Assembly (NCBI GenBank): GCA_950022655.1
Contig: OX465591.1
Location: forward strand, 49,900,478 to 49,964,477
Length of the DNA: 64,000 bases
DNA from: Alentia gelatinosa
Lineage: Eukaryota > Annelida > Polychaeta > Phyllodocida > Polynoidae
Reading direction: 5' to 3'
Under the pieces are notes generated by a model that had not been told where the DNA came from, searched no databases, and saw only the letters and a program-made list of their open reading frames with translations. Made by a program: the position numbers and the translations under genes. Of the stretch, positions 52,679 to 63,377 are shown one piece after another (position 1 is the first letter of the stretch; the number at the start of each line of letters is the position of its first letter).

Positions 52679-53170
52679 GCCTATCATAGAATACTCTAAC
52701 TGTGTACTAGGTGGTGCACTCGAGAAAGAACTAACCAGATTACAGCGCCTACAAAATAAAGCCCTACGCATAATTCTGGGAGGTTTTAACCAGTATAGGA
52801 CATCAACTGTGAACCTGCACCAACTGATATTGAACTATTAGTAACCAGGCGTAACCAACAGTTACTTAAGCTAATGTTCAAAACAATCCAAAAACGAGCT
52901 CAATCCTGATAATAGAAGAAAAAACACACATAGTAACTCAAAGATTAGGACGCAGACACCGTACCACTACGTAGGAGAAATCTCCGACTCTCGAGGTTAC
53001 TTAGAATGGGATTTACTTGATCCCAGTGTACAGAAGATGGACTCTGTATCGTGTTTCAAACGTGCAGTAAAAAACATGAGACATGGTTCGTGTGAAGAAG
53101 AGAGAGTTATCCCTGGCCGAGAGGTAGGGCTACATATGCCCTGCTTCAGCTGTGATAACAACAACAATAT
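52679..53170 (+). pseudogene. LINE ORF2 C-terminal fragment
   Basis: Readable pieces PIIEYSNCVLGGALEKELTR, LQNKALRIILGGF and, after stops, PYHYVGEISDSRGYLEWDL to SCFKRAVKN, follow the pattern of the C-terminal domain seen at 13504-13944 (QNRGLRICLG, WNHLP, TFKRLLKG). At least three stops or frameshifts. RT is absent (5' truncated). Confidence 0.6.
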
Positions 53171-53266
53171 CTCAGGAGTGAAAACAGAGCGTGTTTTTAA
53201 CAAACTAGAGGGTAAACCCACAAGTTGATAATGTGTAGGAACTATACCTATAGTTGATAGTATTAA

Positions 53267-54000
53267 TGTAAGGGGGCGCCACCTGAAGCTCGTTGTGAAG
53301 CCGCTGCTGGCGCTTCAATCACCGCACATCCGTCTCTTTGTTAACCACGGGCCCCCAGCGGTCAACAATTAACACCTTATGTAACTTTATTACTAGGTTT
53401 TTTGTTAATAAAATAAGGGGAGTCAGAAATATACTCTCAGGCCACATTCCTCTTGTCCTTATATTTCCTTCACTGATTTATAGAAAGGAATAGGCTGTGA
53501 CTGAGGTGACGGAAGTGACTCCCTGACTGAGAGGTAGGGAATCATGTAAGAACCAGCCGACCCTGCTTCCCTGATCAGTGAGATTAATAGTTTACTCATT
53601 CTCTAGTTTAAGACTTATGTGTACATCGCTATTCAACGACTGCATCTTGCCTCTCTCTCATTCATCGTCTCACTTCACCCTTAATCTCCTTAATGTATAT
53701 CGTGGAATACAACGGACAAATATAAACAGGAAGACTTGTCCAATGTGTCAGATGTTGACAATAAATAATTTAAAAAAACCAAGAACAGCAGCATTGCTAC
53801 GAGAAAGGCAATTGCAATAGATATGGTGTACCTAAGTTTTAGAGTCTGGTTCTGTGTTATCAGGAATGTTGGTCATCCGGCATATATATCAAAAGCGACG
53901 AACCAACCTATGTGAGTTCTCACAGGGTATCGACTCAACATTGCTAGGTTAGATACAATCTAACCTGAAACCTGATGAGGCCAGGTCCAGCACCGCTACA
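53267..54000 (+). repeat. candidate LTR (734 bp) of Gypsy type
   Basis: Starts TGTAAGGGGGCGCC and ends CACCGCTACA. Contains an aataaaataag (53405). It is followed by a primer-site-like sequence with a 16-base match to that of the 2646-7180 Gypsy. Its 5' border is a guess based on the TG start. Confidence 0.5.
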
Positions 54001-54022
54001 TTCGTGCCGTGACCAGGATCTT
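54001..54022 (+). promoter_or_regulatory. primer-binding-site-like sequence
   Basis: ttcgtgccgtgaccaggatc directly after the LTR end ccgctaca. The Gypsy at 2646-7180 has ttggtgccgtgaccaggatc at the same place, so the two elements belong to one clade. The element body is replaced by satellite sequence. Confidence 0.6.
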
Positions 54023-54105
54023 TGGTTGCTTGCACATCTGAGGATGGTCGGTGAGCCAGGACAGCTGACAGACCCAGTGCACAAACCAGATCCACAACCA
54101 CACTC

Positions 54106-55016
54106 ACAATCAAACCTCACGACCACAACCACAACCACAACCACAACCACAACCACAACCACAGCCACAACCACAACCACAACCACAACCACACCCACAC
54201 CCACACCCACAACCACAACCACAACCACAACCACACCCACACCCACAACCACAACCACACCCACACCCACACCCACAACCACACCCACATCCACACCCAC
54301 ACCCACACCCACACCCACACCCACACCCACACCCACACCCACAACCACAACCACAACCACAACCACAACCACAACCACAACCACAACCACACCCACCAAC
54401 CCAACCACAGTCACGACCACAGCCACAGCAACAACTACACCCACAACCACACTCACAATCAAACCAACAACCAGACCCACACTCACAACCACAACCACAA
54501 CCACAGCCACAGCCACAGCCACAACCACAGCCACAACCACAACCACAACCACAACCACACCCACACCCACACCCACAACCACAACCCCAACCACAACCAC
54601 AACCACAACCACAACCACAACCACAACCACACCCACAACCACAACCACACCCACACCCACAACCACAACCACAACCACAGACACACCCACCAACCCAGCC
54701 ACAGTCACGACCACAGCCACAGCAACAACTACACCCACAACCACACTCACAATCAAACCAACAACCAGACCCACACTCACAACCACAACCACAACCACAC
54801 CCACAACCACAGACACAACCACAACCACACCCACAACTACAGCCACAACTGCAGCCACAACTACAACCACACCCACACCCACAGCCACAACCACAGCCAC
54901 AACCACAACCACAACCACAACCACAACCACAGCCACAACCACAACCACAACCACAACCACATCCACAACCACAACCACAACCAAGCCACAACTACAACCA
55001 CAGCCACAACCACAAC
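54106..55016. repeat. (ccacaa)n / (cccaca)n hexamer satellite with 294-bp higher-order repeat
   Basis: About 900 bp of hexamers. A complex non-hexamer block (acccaccaac...actcacaatcaaac) occurs at 54391-54480 and again 294 bp later at 54685-54775, and its end also at 54102. Frames of 290-400 codons on both strands (Thr-rich, or GC and V repeats) are artefacts of the repeat. Confidence 0.9.
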
Positions 55017-55064
55017 CATAGACACAACCAAGCCACAACAAAATTCTTTTCACCTTTTGTAGGT

Positions 55065-55150
55065 GAAAATGATGTGCCGGCACCGGGGTTTGAACCCCCG
55101 ACCTCCAGCACGATTGCCGGATGCCTAACCACAAAGTTGGCTGATGCAAG
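55065..55150 (-). repeat. tRNA-derived SINE head
   Basis: The minus strand reads actttgtggttaggcatccg (A-box-like) and gggggttcaaaccccgg (B box with T-arm pairing) at tRNA spacing. The 3' side runs into aaaaggtgaaaagaattttg and then the (ttgtgg)n satellite, which could be an expanded SINE tail. Confidence 0.55.
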
Positions 55151-55194
55151 ACACCCCTGAGACCCTATTAAATGTTGATATGACTGCGCCAGTG

Positions 55195-55365
55195 CTGGAG
55201 CTGGAATCTCGCAAGAGTGGAATTATAGAACCAAAGATAGTTCTATATTTGTCTCAAGCTAAGACAGTTTTAGCGGTGATCTACCGCGGCGCACCAAGAC
55301 CGTGCCATCTTTTGTCTTGACAAATGTCTTAAATTCTCAAATATAACTTGACTAAAAACACGTCC
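55195..55365 (-). repeat. decayed copy of the hAT-like element at 57681
   Basis: The minus strand carries accgctaaaactgtcttagc...gagacaaatatagaac...ggttctata, the counterpart of 57790-57870, and an end gactaaaaacacgtcccagg resembling the ccctgg end of the 57681 element. Confidence 0.5.
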
Positions 55366-55659
55366 CAGGATTCAAGGCCCCCATTCTGCATACTCAGCCC
55401 CAAAGCATTTGGCTGCCTTGTGATGGTGTCTTGATGCCCACTTTGACAATAGCTAGTCCTCCCTCTGTGCCCCACACCGAATTACATTTTCATGCTCCAT
55501 AGCCTGTGCCATGTGGGGGGGGGGGGGGGGGGGTGGTGTTAGGCAGCTAGTAAAGGGGACCCAGGATAATAGAGTATGGCGCATAAATAGAATTTATTAC
55601 CATGTAATATCATTTCTATCTTCATGATATTCATTTAAGCGACAGACTACATGTTTTTA
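55366..55659. other. no gene; 19-G homopolymer at 55515-55533
   Basis: Only a run of 19 G stands out. Confidence 0.5.
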
Positions 55660-56880
55660 CTTGTAATAGTCCTACCACGTCACATTGGGCCCTGTGTTGT
55701 TCTTAATCTATGTGAACGACTTGCCTATTTGTTTACCGGGAGAAAAGATGCTCATGTATGTTGACGATCTCGTTGTGGTCATAGGTGATTTAACCTTGCA
55801 AATTGTTGAGGAAAGTGCCCAGACTGTCTGTAATAAGTTAAGTAATCGGTATACATCGAATCGTCTAAGTCTAAATGTAAGGAAAACTCGCATAGTATAT
55901 CATGGTAATCCAGTAAAATCTAGTCCAGAAAAAAGGGGATCAATCTACTTAGAAAGTGAAGAAGATATAAATTGTGACCACATGAACTATCTTTGGTCGA
56001 TCATGGCCAGCCAATTGAATTTTGAGAAGCACAGTTCAAAGCTGATTAAGTCGCTCAATGAGAAAAGTTCCATGTTTAGACAAATCAGACGATATATTAA
56101 CAAACGCACGGCGATAGAAATACCTCAGATGTGCATCGTCCCTCTTATTGATCATTGTTCCTTCCTGGTCGAAGGAGCATAAAAGAAAGTAGTATGTGAC
56201 CTTAATCGAAATTTGTTCAGAGTATTCAGAACTACACTCGGTAGCAAAGCTTATATAAAGAATAGAAAAATCTGTACAAAAGACCTGATAGCAAAATGTG
56301 AGATTTCCCACCCGGATGAGAGAAGACAAATATTTATGATGGGTATTCTGAGAAGTCTGAATGCCATAGCAGCAGTTGAAAAGGAAAATGTTGTACATGT
56401 GCACCGAAATATAAATACCAGATCAACAGACAAAGACAATCTCTACCAGCTTCTTCCCAAGAAAGATAAGTCCAAAAGGTCAGCCACCTACAAAAGTATA
56501 GCTATTTGGAACTCTCTAGGTGCAGATATTCAAAAGATAACGTCGAAGAAGTTATTTAAGTAGGGAGGACAACAAAAATTACGAACCATAGAAAACAGAT
56601 TGCTGTATATCGCAAATGGCATGCCTATTTGATTCCTCACAAAGCCAAAAGAACTTGGAAATTTAATGTCAATCTCTCCTGTAATCATCCCTAGTTAAGA
56701 ATTCAACAATCTGTATAGTTACACTACGTATCACTTATGGTTGTATTGAAAAGCATATCTAACTGTACGGTAGATACGATGAATGGATCTCATCAAGGTT
56801 TGATTTGTTGTAACGTTTGCCTGGAAGAGCATCAGAATATCGTCGAAAACAAATAAAAACTTATAAAATAAAGAAAATTA
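55660..56880 (+). pseudogene. LINE ORF2 RT C-terminal half, frameshifted
   Basis: The frame 55685-56182 begins GPVLFLIYVNDLP, has the catalytic box as YVDDLVVV, KTRIVYHG and LIDHCSFLVEG. After a stop the next frame (56213-56563) gives FRTTLGSKAY, KSIAIWNSLGADI and KKLFK. These follow the LINE order palm - thumb - WNSL end. Earlier RT and endonuclease are missing. The 3' UTR ends in A-rich DNA near 56850-56880. The family differs from the other LINEs here. Confidence 0.7.
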
Positions 56881-57157
56881 AACTACTGATTCATTTCACT
56901 GACATTCTATGTTTTAATAAAACATTGTATTAGCAGTTCAGTGTGTTCTAGTAATTGGCACTATCAATAAGTGGTCAGTCTCATTGTAAAGGTTTACTGA
57001 ACTCATACTTCCCAGAAGCTAAAACCATTTTGAATAAGTATATGTATTCAATAGTGGAGAAGATAACGGAAATATAATGCAACCAGGTGGTGTCCAGGTG
57101 CCTGCGTTGCCATCACTGTACATGTAAAATACACAGATTCTTCATTGGCTTCCCTAC
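56881..57157. other. no recognisable feature
   Basis: AT-rich spacer. Confidence 0.3.
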
Positions 57158-57445
57158 AAAATGATACTAATCATGAGAGAATAAGTAAAAGAGGAAGCAT
57201 GTACAAGCCAATATGTTTTTCGATGGAACTTCCAAAATATTTCACCGGAATGGGCGTAAGTTCCACTGCACGAAACTTACCACTTTATATATGTATACAC
57301 CCAGCGTATATCGGTATGCTTTTGCGTATACAAGGTTGTCCTATTCTCCATGTATATACGCCTTATCTGTAGGTGCCTGATTGATAAATATGCCTGATTC
57401 ATATATACACCTGATTCGGTTGTATTTACACCACTATGCAACAGT
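57158..57445 (+). repeat. dispersed repeat, unclassified
   Basis: Combines the 20108 repeat (57158-57262) and the 15183/15590 repeat (57264-57445, the latter part inverted relative to 15590-15760). The three pieces therefore seem to be parts of one longer element. No coding capacity. Confidence 0.5.
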
Positions 57446-57680
57446 TCCGAATTTCAGCTCATTTCCAATGACGAAATTTGCAACCATGCAATATGAATGA
57501 CACAGTGGTTATATAAAGAGTTATATGTTATAAGAGTTATATATGAGTATATATTAAATATATGTAGCGGGGTGGGGATCCAGCAGTGTTCGGACGTTCT
57601 ACGAAAGATGGCGCAGAGAGTCAAGCCCTACTGTGTAGTGGTTCCGGGCAACGCCGCACACGAGAGTGGTGCGGCAGAGA

Positions 57681-58586
57681 CCAGGGCCCTATTTTTCAGT
57701 CACGACATAATCGGCCAACGATCTCCTAAGACATCTCTGCGATTGGAAGACTGTTTGGAAGACACAAAATGGCGGCTGTACTATAGACAGTGTCTCAGCG
57801 CAGCACGTTCGATCGCCGCTAAAAATGTCCTTGTCTAAGACAAGTATAGAACTGTCTCAGGTTCTATACTGCAAAGACTGCCCAGGACCAGCTTCAGGGT
57901 AGCTTATGCCTAGGAGCGGAAATCTTGTGGTGAAGTGGTTAGAACACCTGTCTCAGATTGTGAGGTTTGGGGGTTCGATACCTGTTTATGTCAAACTTTT
58001 TTCTTTTAATTTCAATTTAAAAAATTCACATAACCAACAAACAGTTTCTAGATCTATAACGTTTTGGCCTTTATGGTTTGGCCTTCATCAGGTGTAATGT
58101 AAAGTCTAAAGTCTGCTATAATGTACTAAGTTAATTGAATTTCCCTGGGGACAATGTCTAGGTCGCCGCATAAATTAGCAAGGTGTGCTCTGATGCTCTC
58201 TGATAGACACTGGCCACCAGAGCTATGACGAAATTCAAACACAAATAACGGCGGAACGGTTTGGCCGATTTTCTCCATATTTACAACGATTATAGGTTAT
58301 ATGTATCCCCTACTGGTGTTAAAATTTCATAGCTTAATTCTCACGGGAAATGAAGTTGCGCATTCTGTACGACATGTCCATAAATGTCTTAGGTCTAAGA
58401 CACTTTGGAAGACATTTGGAACCACGTGACCCTAAAGATGTCTTATCTATAGTACACCTGGCTGCAGCCTAAGTGCCCTTGAGGGATAATCGTTGGCCGA
58501 TCCCCAAAGATGTCTTATCTATAGTACACTGACAGCTGTAAGATGTCTTACAAAAAGGATATTGTGACTAAAAAACAAGGCCCTGG
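57681..58586. mobile_element. hAT-like non-autonomous element
   Basis: Terminal inverted repeats ccagggccctatttttcagt and ...gactaaaaaacaaggccctgg, with further complementary blocks (cggccaacgat, taagacatct). CAGGG-type ends are usual for hAT elements, but no clear 8-bp target duplication was found and no transposase is present. A SINE lies inside. Confidence 0.5.
57924..58100 (+). repeat. tRNA-derived SINE
   Basis: tgtggtgaagtggttagaac (A box) and 40 bp on gggttcgatacct (B box) are at tRNA spacing. T-rich body follows. Inserted within the hAT-like element. Confidence 0.6.
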
Positions 58587-58985
58587 ATTACGTAACACTG
58601 GGTATATATATCCAGCGTCCACAGTAAGTCGACAGGCTGTCCTCTTGCATCTCTCTTCTAGAGTGGACCCTTGGGCCCTCACTTGGCAGGCGAATTCTCG
58701 TAACCTTCCTGGTGGTTAGGCGAGTCTTTTAGATTAGCCTCTCCAGCTCTATCCGGCACATTGTGCTGGGGTACTGTACTTGTGGAAAAGATCTTCCAGA
58801 TCTTTCCGGGAAGTAATTGTTAATAAACATTCCTGTTTATTAAACTCGTGAGTTGTGTTGCCTGTGATTAGGTTTGTGCAAACCTGCCGAAAACCGAACC
58901 GACCTACATAATAGCTCATAGGGTGGGATCCTGCCTGGGACTAGCATTCCAGAAAGGGGTCTTCCATTCTGTTAGACAGGCAGCG
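58587..58985 (+). repeat. LTR-like segment, orientation uncertain
   Basis: A TATA-like gggtatatatatcc (58611) and aataaacattcctgtttatt (58822) at LTR-like spacing, both nearly palindromic so orientation is unclear. It could belong to the pol/env element at 59575-64000, but no second copy is in the window. Confidence 0.3.
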
Positions 58986-59574
58986 ACCACCACATATATT
59001 TCAAAAATAAAGAGTACGCAATAAGCTGCAACACCAAGCAGGGTTCCCAGTTATGTATCCGGGTAACTGCCTGGGCTTCGGAAGTGCCAAACACCCAATG
59101 TCAGCAACCTGGACACAAGAAACTCTGCCCACATTCCATTTCACATGCATTAATTCAGGCAGGTAAACATAAAAATATAATGGTTCTGATCACTTCATCA
59201 CCATCTATGTCAGTTTCAATAGCCATTAGCATGCAACATATGATAGATTAGATATAGTTCACTTATTGATTATATATTGTACCAATGTCCGATTACTTCC
59301 ACCCATTGTAGCATCCTCACACCACCACAATGTATCTACTCAATCCTCAAGTCTCTTTAGTCACAAAAAACCCAAAATACACAATAGTCTTTGTTTCTAA
59401 TATCATCAGTATGATGATTTAGTCATGTCCATACTACCATAGTCACTTTTCTCCATACTCATTAGTTTATGCATCTTCACGCCATAACAACTCACAATTT
59501 TCGTTTCACCTTGCTGGGGTTCTTATTGTCAGCATCCTCGCACTGCCCTGACGATATAAAGCTTGTCTCGTCTA
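58986..59574. other. no recognisable feature
   Basis: Non-coding. I searched this stretch for further sulfotransferase exons and saw none. Confidence 0.35.
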
Positions 59575-61046
59575 CTACTTCTGAACACAATAGTCTTTGT
59601 GTCTTATAGAGCTCCATCGCCTGTGTCCTCGAGCTGACTGGACGACATAGCTCTTTCTTAGCTTTCTTTCTTTAGGTGGGGTGGACATTTCGTCACAAAC
59701 CTGCTTTGAAATATGAGCACATGATTTATTATTATCTCCAACGATCTCGGGCCTCAACTCCGGAGCTTGAGCATCGGCAACTTCAGCGTCAGATGGAGGG
59801 GTCACAGTTACCCTTATACCATGAGCATCTTGTTTTAGAACACCAGAACTTAGACATGATCGGTCCCATGATAGCCTATCGCTTGAAGAACATTACAACC
59901 ACAACAAGTACCATTACTGCCATAATAATGTATGGAACACCTCTGAAAACTGTGTTTTTTTCTTTTTCATCTATTCTTTTCATCATATTAATAAGTTCAC
60001 CTATGGATTTAGAACTTATTAATTTTTGCAGATTAAGTGGCGAAGTATCCCTGTAGTTCTGTATCAGCATCACTGTGTTATATTGTGCCCTATTACGTCT
60101 CTATTAATAGGTCTTGTTATTCGCCTTTCTCAGGGATCTCTCAGCATAAGCGGTGGCGGTAACTCAACTTCCATTGATATCAGAATTTCAAAAAGTTCTG
60201 CAGCTGGTAATAATAATGGAGATAATTCAGCTATTTTTGTATGCAGATTAACCATCAAATCACTTTCTGCAGATACTGCATCCTGAACTGCGTCTAGATA
60301 GGTTTGTGTTTGTGTATAAGCTAGAATGAGGTACGATATGTGCTGCAAAACCTTCTATATCCCTTTTCCAGGCTGATACCATTTCTACTAGTCCCTGGGC
60401 CAAGACCCCAAATTTTCATTTCCGCTGCCCCCCCTGGAAACATTCATTTTATTGTTTTATCTTGTAGATCCATCCTTCTAGTTCACATTTCCACTTGTTG
60501 TCACTCTGTCAAGTGAGTTCAGGCATTTTTATGGGAGGTCTCATCAACAGCTGTTGTCATGGTAATCTGACCACTTGCCAGAGGGACAACAAGTGGAAAT
60601 GTTAACTAGAAGGATGGATCTACAAGATAAAACAATAAAATAAAGGTTTCCAGGGGGGGGGGCAGCCAACTCCTTAAATAAGCCTCTTTTCCAGATTGGC
60701 CCAGGGACTATACCATTTGATCAATAATTCTATTACTAGTATGTCGATTGTCCTTTATCACTATTTTGGTGATGTTAATTGATGAAAGATTGTCCTTAAG
60801 GACATGCCCGATTGTTTCTTGGTTCACTCTCAAACTCTTTACCTCCTGTTTAAGTTTCCAAGTTTTAAAGAAAGCTACTCTGCTAAATATTCCTGATGCT
60901 AAGGCGAGAGAAGATCGTTTTCTACATCTCCCTTCTCTGTTGGCTCTATAATTATTTTCCACATCACTCCTTCCAATACCTAAAATCTCTGCAAAGTTGT
61001 TGTCATATTCAAGATTTGTGCTCCCATCCTGAATTTGCACCTTCAT
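59575..61046 (-). pseudogene. envelope-like gene remnant of a Gypsy/metavirus-like element
   Basis: Minus-strand pieces: 61046-60721, with a furin-like basic site (CRKR) followed by a hydrophobic stretch and heptad-type region; 60388-60130, with the pattern LSPLLLPAAELFEIL seen in F-type/errantivirus envelopes; and 60069-59876, with a C-terminal membrane helix (YIIMAVMVLVVVVMFF) and short tail. An open tail-like frame continues to 59575 in another frame. The receptor-binding N-terminal part is short or missing. A MITE interrupts it, and frameshifts add to the damage. It follows pol on the same strand, as in env-bearing metaviruses. Family assignment is by layout and motif and is moderate. Confidence 0.5.
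60389..60720. mobile_element. MITE with ~110-bp inverted arms, inserted in the envelope-like gene
   Basis: Ends tagtccctgggcc / ggcccagggacta; long complementary arms include ggaaac...tttattgttttatcttg and ggatggatctacaag. Flanked by tac on both sides (60386-60388, 60721-60723), a possible 3-bp target duplication. The reading frame of the host gene lines up across it. Confidence 0.85.
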
Positions 61047-61349
61047 AATGATTTACATCCTTCTATCCTTCTCTCCACTGTTTCCGCAGTACAACAAGGG
61101 GAACATAATCAGTCGTACTTGTGAATTTGTCCATACTTGTAGACATCCTTCTCACATGTGGAGTAGCTAGACGCTCCCTCAGCCTGGCTAAGGGAATCTT
61201 ATCATCATCATCATACATTCAAGATGATTCATCAGAACTCCTTCCCTTCTTGTAGCTTCGGCTTCCAGTATTCTCATTGTAAGAAGCAGTGGAGCTTGCT
61301 CTCCTCGGGGGTCATTGACCCTTCTCTGCAGTGCGTATTACCCACTCTA

Positions 61350-62080
61350 GTGATGCTCTTCATAAGTGTGCTGAATGCACCTTTTGCACCGTCCCTGCGA
61401 CCACAATTCTTATTAGGAAATTTACTGGGGACTACTTCTCAATTATTCAGTAGGAAGGACGCCACCTTACTACCAGTTTACTTTGCCTCTGGGTATCGAA
61501 ATAATACACAGGATCACCTACCTTATACTCGATCACTTTTGCTTTGCGGTCATAATGCCATTTTGTACGGTATCATGCCTTCAACACATTCCCTTGTACC
61601 TTCACGATAGCCTTATGGTGTTTCTCAAGAATTTTCTCATGTCCCTCTAAGGGCAACAACAGGTCCCTACCCATCATAAGAAAAAATGGAGAATTTTTTG
61701 TGGTCTCATGGTGACCTGTTCTCAGTGCAAGCATGGCAGATGGAATCATTGTATCCAATGCCTTAATGTCAGTCAGCTGCTTTGACACAATATCTTTCCA
61801 CACATGATGTAGACACTCAAGCTATCCATTAGACTGAGGATGGTAAGGGCTTGTTCTTCTGTGGTAAATGTTCATCTTTTCACATATACCCTATCGTCTT
61901 GACAAACTCTCACCCATCGTTCAATAACAAGGTTGCCGGGCAACCATGTCAAGGTATGATCTCTTCTAAAATTACCCATGCCACTGTTTCTGCTGATTTG
62001 TCTGGCACCACCTAAAATTCAGGCCAACCACTCTACATATTGACAAAGGCCTTCAAGTAAAGGACGCCTGAGTGGGAGAT
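61350..62080 (-). pseudogene. Gypsy integrase remnant
   Basis: The minus frame 61803-61573 has AMLALRTGHHETTKNSPFFL and MMGRDLLLPLEG, the conserved end of the integrase core. Downstream, in broken frames, follow KWHYDRKAKV, VGDPVYYF and the KL...RWRPSY block of the C-terminal domain, which usually reads WxGPY. Upstream (61804-62080) the core is heavily damaged. It belongs to the element with the envelope-like gene. Confidence 0.7.
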
Positions 62081-62511
62081 GGGATATGATCCACAGGTAT
62101 CGATCGCCAGTTTTTGGAATGGCATGTCCACCTGATCCATCTCTTGCATTGGTGCTCTTTGCTACTGTAGCACACGAGTGTTACACAGAACACAACATGT
62201 TACATGTTGGACTATGTCTCGATATATCCCTTTCCAGTGTTATTTGGCACAGATGGCATCATAGGTTTTGTCTATGCCTAGATGACCTATGATATAAACA
62301 CCATATAACTTGGTGTACTGGGAAGATGCACTCAACTTCTCCAGATTAGTGTCATTGCCCTGTTCCTCATCCATGTCTAATGTCTTGTTCCAGGTAGATT
62401 ATCACTACTGTCATCACTGCTTGTCAGACTTGACTCGGTTATATGTTGCCTTACGTCCACCTTGTCCATGTTTATCACACTACAATCTTTGCTATTACTC
62501 TTGCTGTTCAG

Positions 62512-63377
62512 TCAACTTAGGAAATCTGCCTGTACATACTCACTGAGAGTCATTGCCCATTGGTGCACCTTGACATTCTTTATCTCTGACCAGAATAAGA
62601 ACTCAAGGGGTTTGTGGTCTGTTTTTAAAACAAACTTGTTTCCATAAAAGTAAGGCTTGAATATGTCTACAGCTTCATTCAATGCGTATGCTTCACATTC
62701 TATGATAGGCCAACGAGATTGCTTGGCATTCAACACACTGGACATATACTGTACGGGGCATGTGTTCTTGCACTAACACCATTCCGACTGCAATATCACT
62801 TGCATCGGTGTAGACAACAAATGGCTTGTTCAAATCAGGGAATACAAGAACAGGTTGGGTTTGTTTTTTGTTTGTTTGTTTTGGTGGTTTAATGTCCAAT
62901 TTGTTCAATTAGACTTACTTTGGATTTCACCGAATCTATGAGATGAATGTAGGAAGAAATCCCACCCCTACACATTTGCCGAGGTAAGAGTTCTTTTACT
63001 TCCCACACCACATAGACATGGTATGAGAAGGATTGGCCTTTGATATAGCAGTAAATCTACCACTGCTGGGGGGTGAAGGAGAAAAGGGGCTGCAGTGGGA
63101 CCCAAATAAACAAAGTCCTGTGCTCTTTACCACTGAGCTAACTCCCCACCCGCTTTAGATATCCGGTCTGCACCACGAGAAGGTGAGGCGACCAAGAGGG
63201 TGAACGGATTGGTAGTTTCTGTCCACCCCAGCAGATCACAGGTTGGGTACTCAAAACTTCCTTCAAGGTGTCAAACACTGATTGACACAATTCACTCCAT
63301 TCAAAACCTTTGTTCCTTTTGGTCAATCCAGTCAAGTGCCGGATAATTCTCTGATAACCTGCACCTTCTCTGGACAA
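62512..63377 (-). pseudogene. Gypsy RNase H / connection domain, split by a SINE
   Basis: Minus frames: 63377-63249 with GFEWSELCQSVFDTLKE and the LSTQPV block; then, after the SINE, VLVFPDLNKPFVVYTDASD, and 62745-62512 with RWPIIECEAYALNEAV, VLKTDHKPLEFL and HQWAMTLSEYV. These are the ordered RNase H blocks of Gypsy Pol (YTDAS, E-x-E-A-L, TDHKPL). A frameshift lies near 62740. Confidence 0.75.
62861..63238 (-). mobile_element. SINE with A-rich tail and 10-bp target duplication
   Basis: 378 bp between two copies of caggttgggt (62851-62860 and 63239-63248). In minus orientation it contains an A-box-like gttagctcagtggtaaagag (around 63125-63145) inside the element rather than at the head, and ends in (aaac)n next to the target duplication. 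It splits the RNase H region. Confidence 0.75.

Noticed and set aside
53944..55149. Frames of up to 401 codons (Thr-rich on plus, Val/Gly/Cys-rich on minus)
   Set aside because: Artefacts of the hexamer satellite; composition follows the repeat on both strands.
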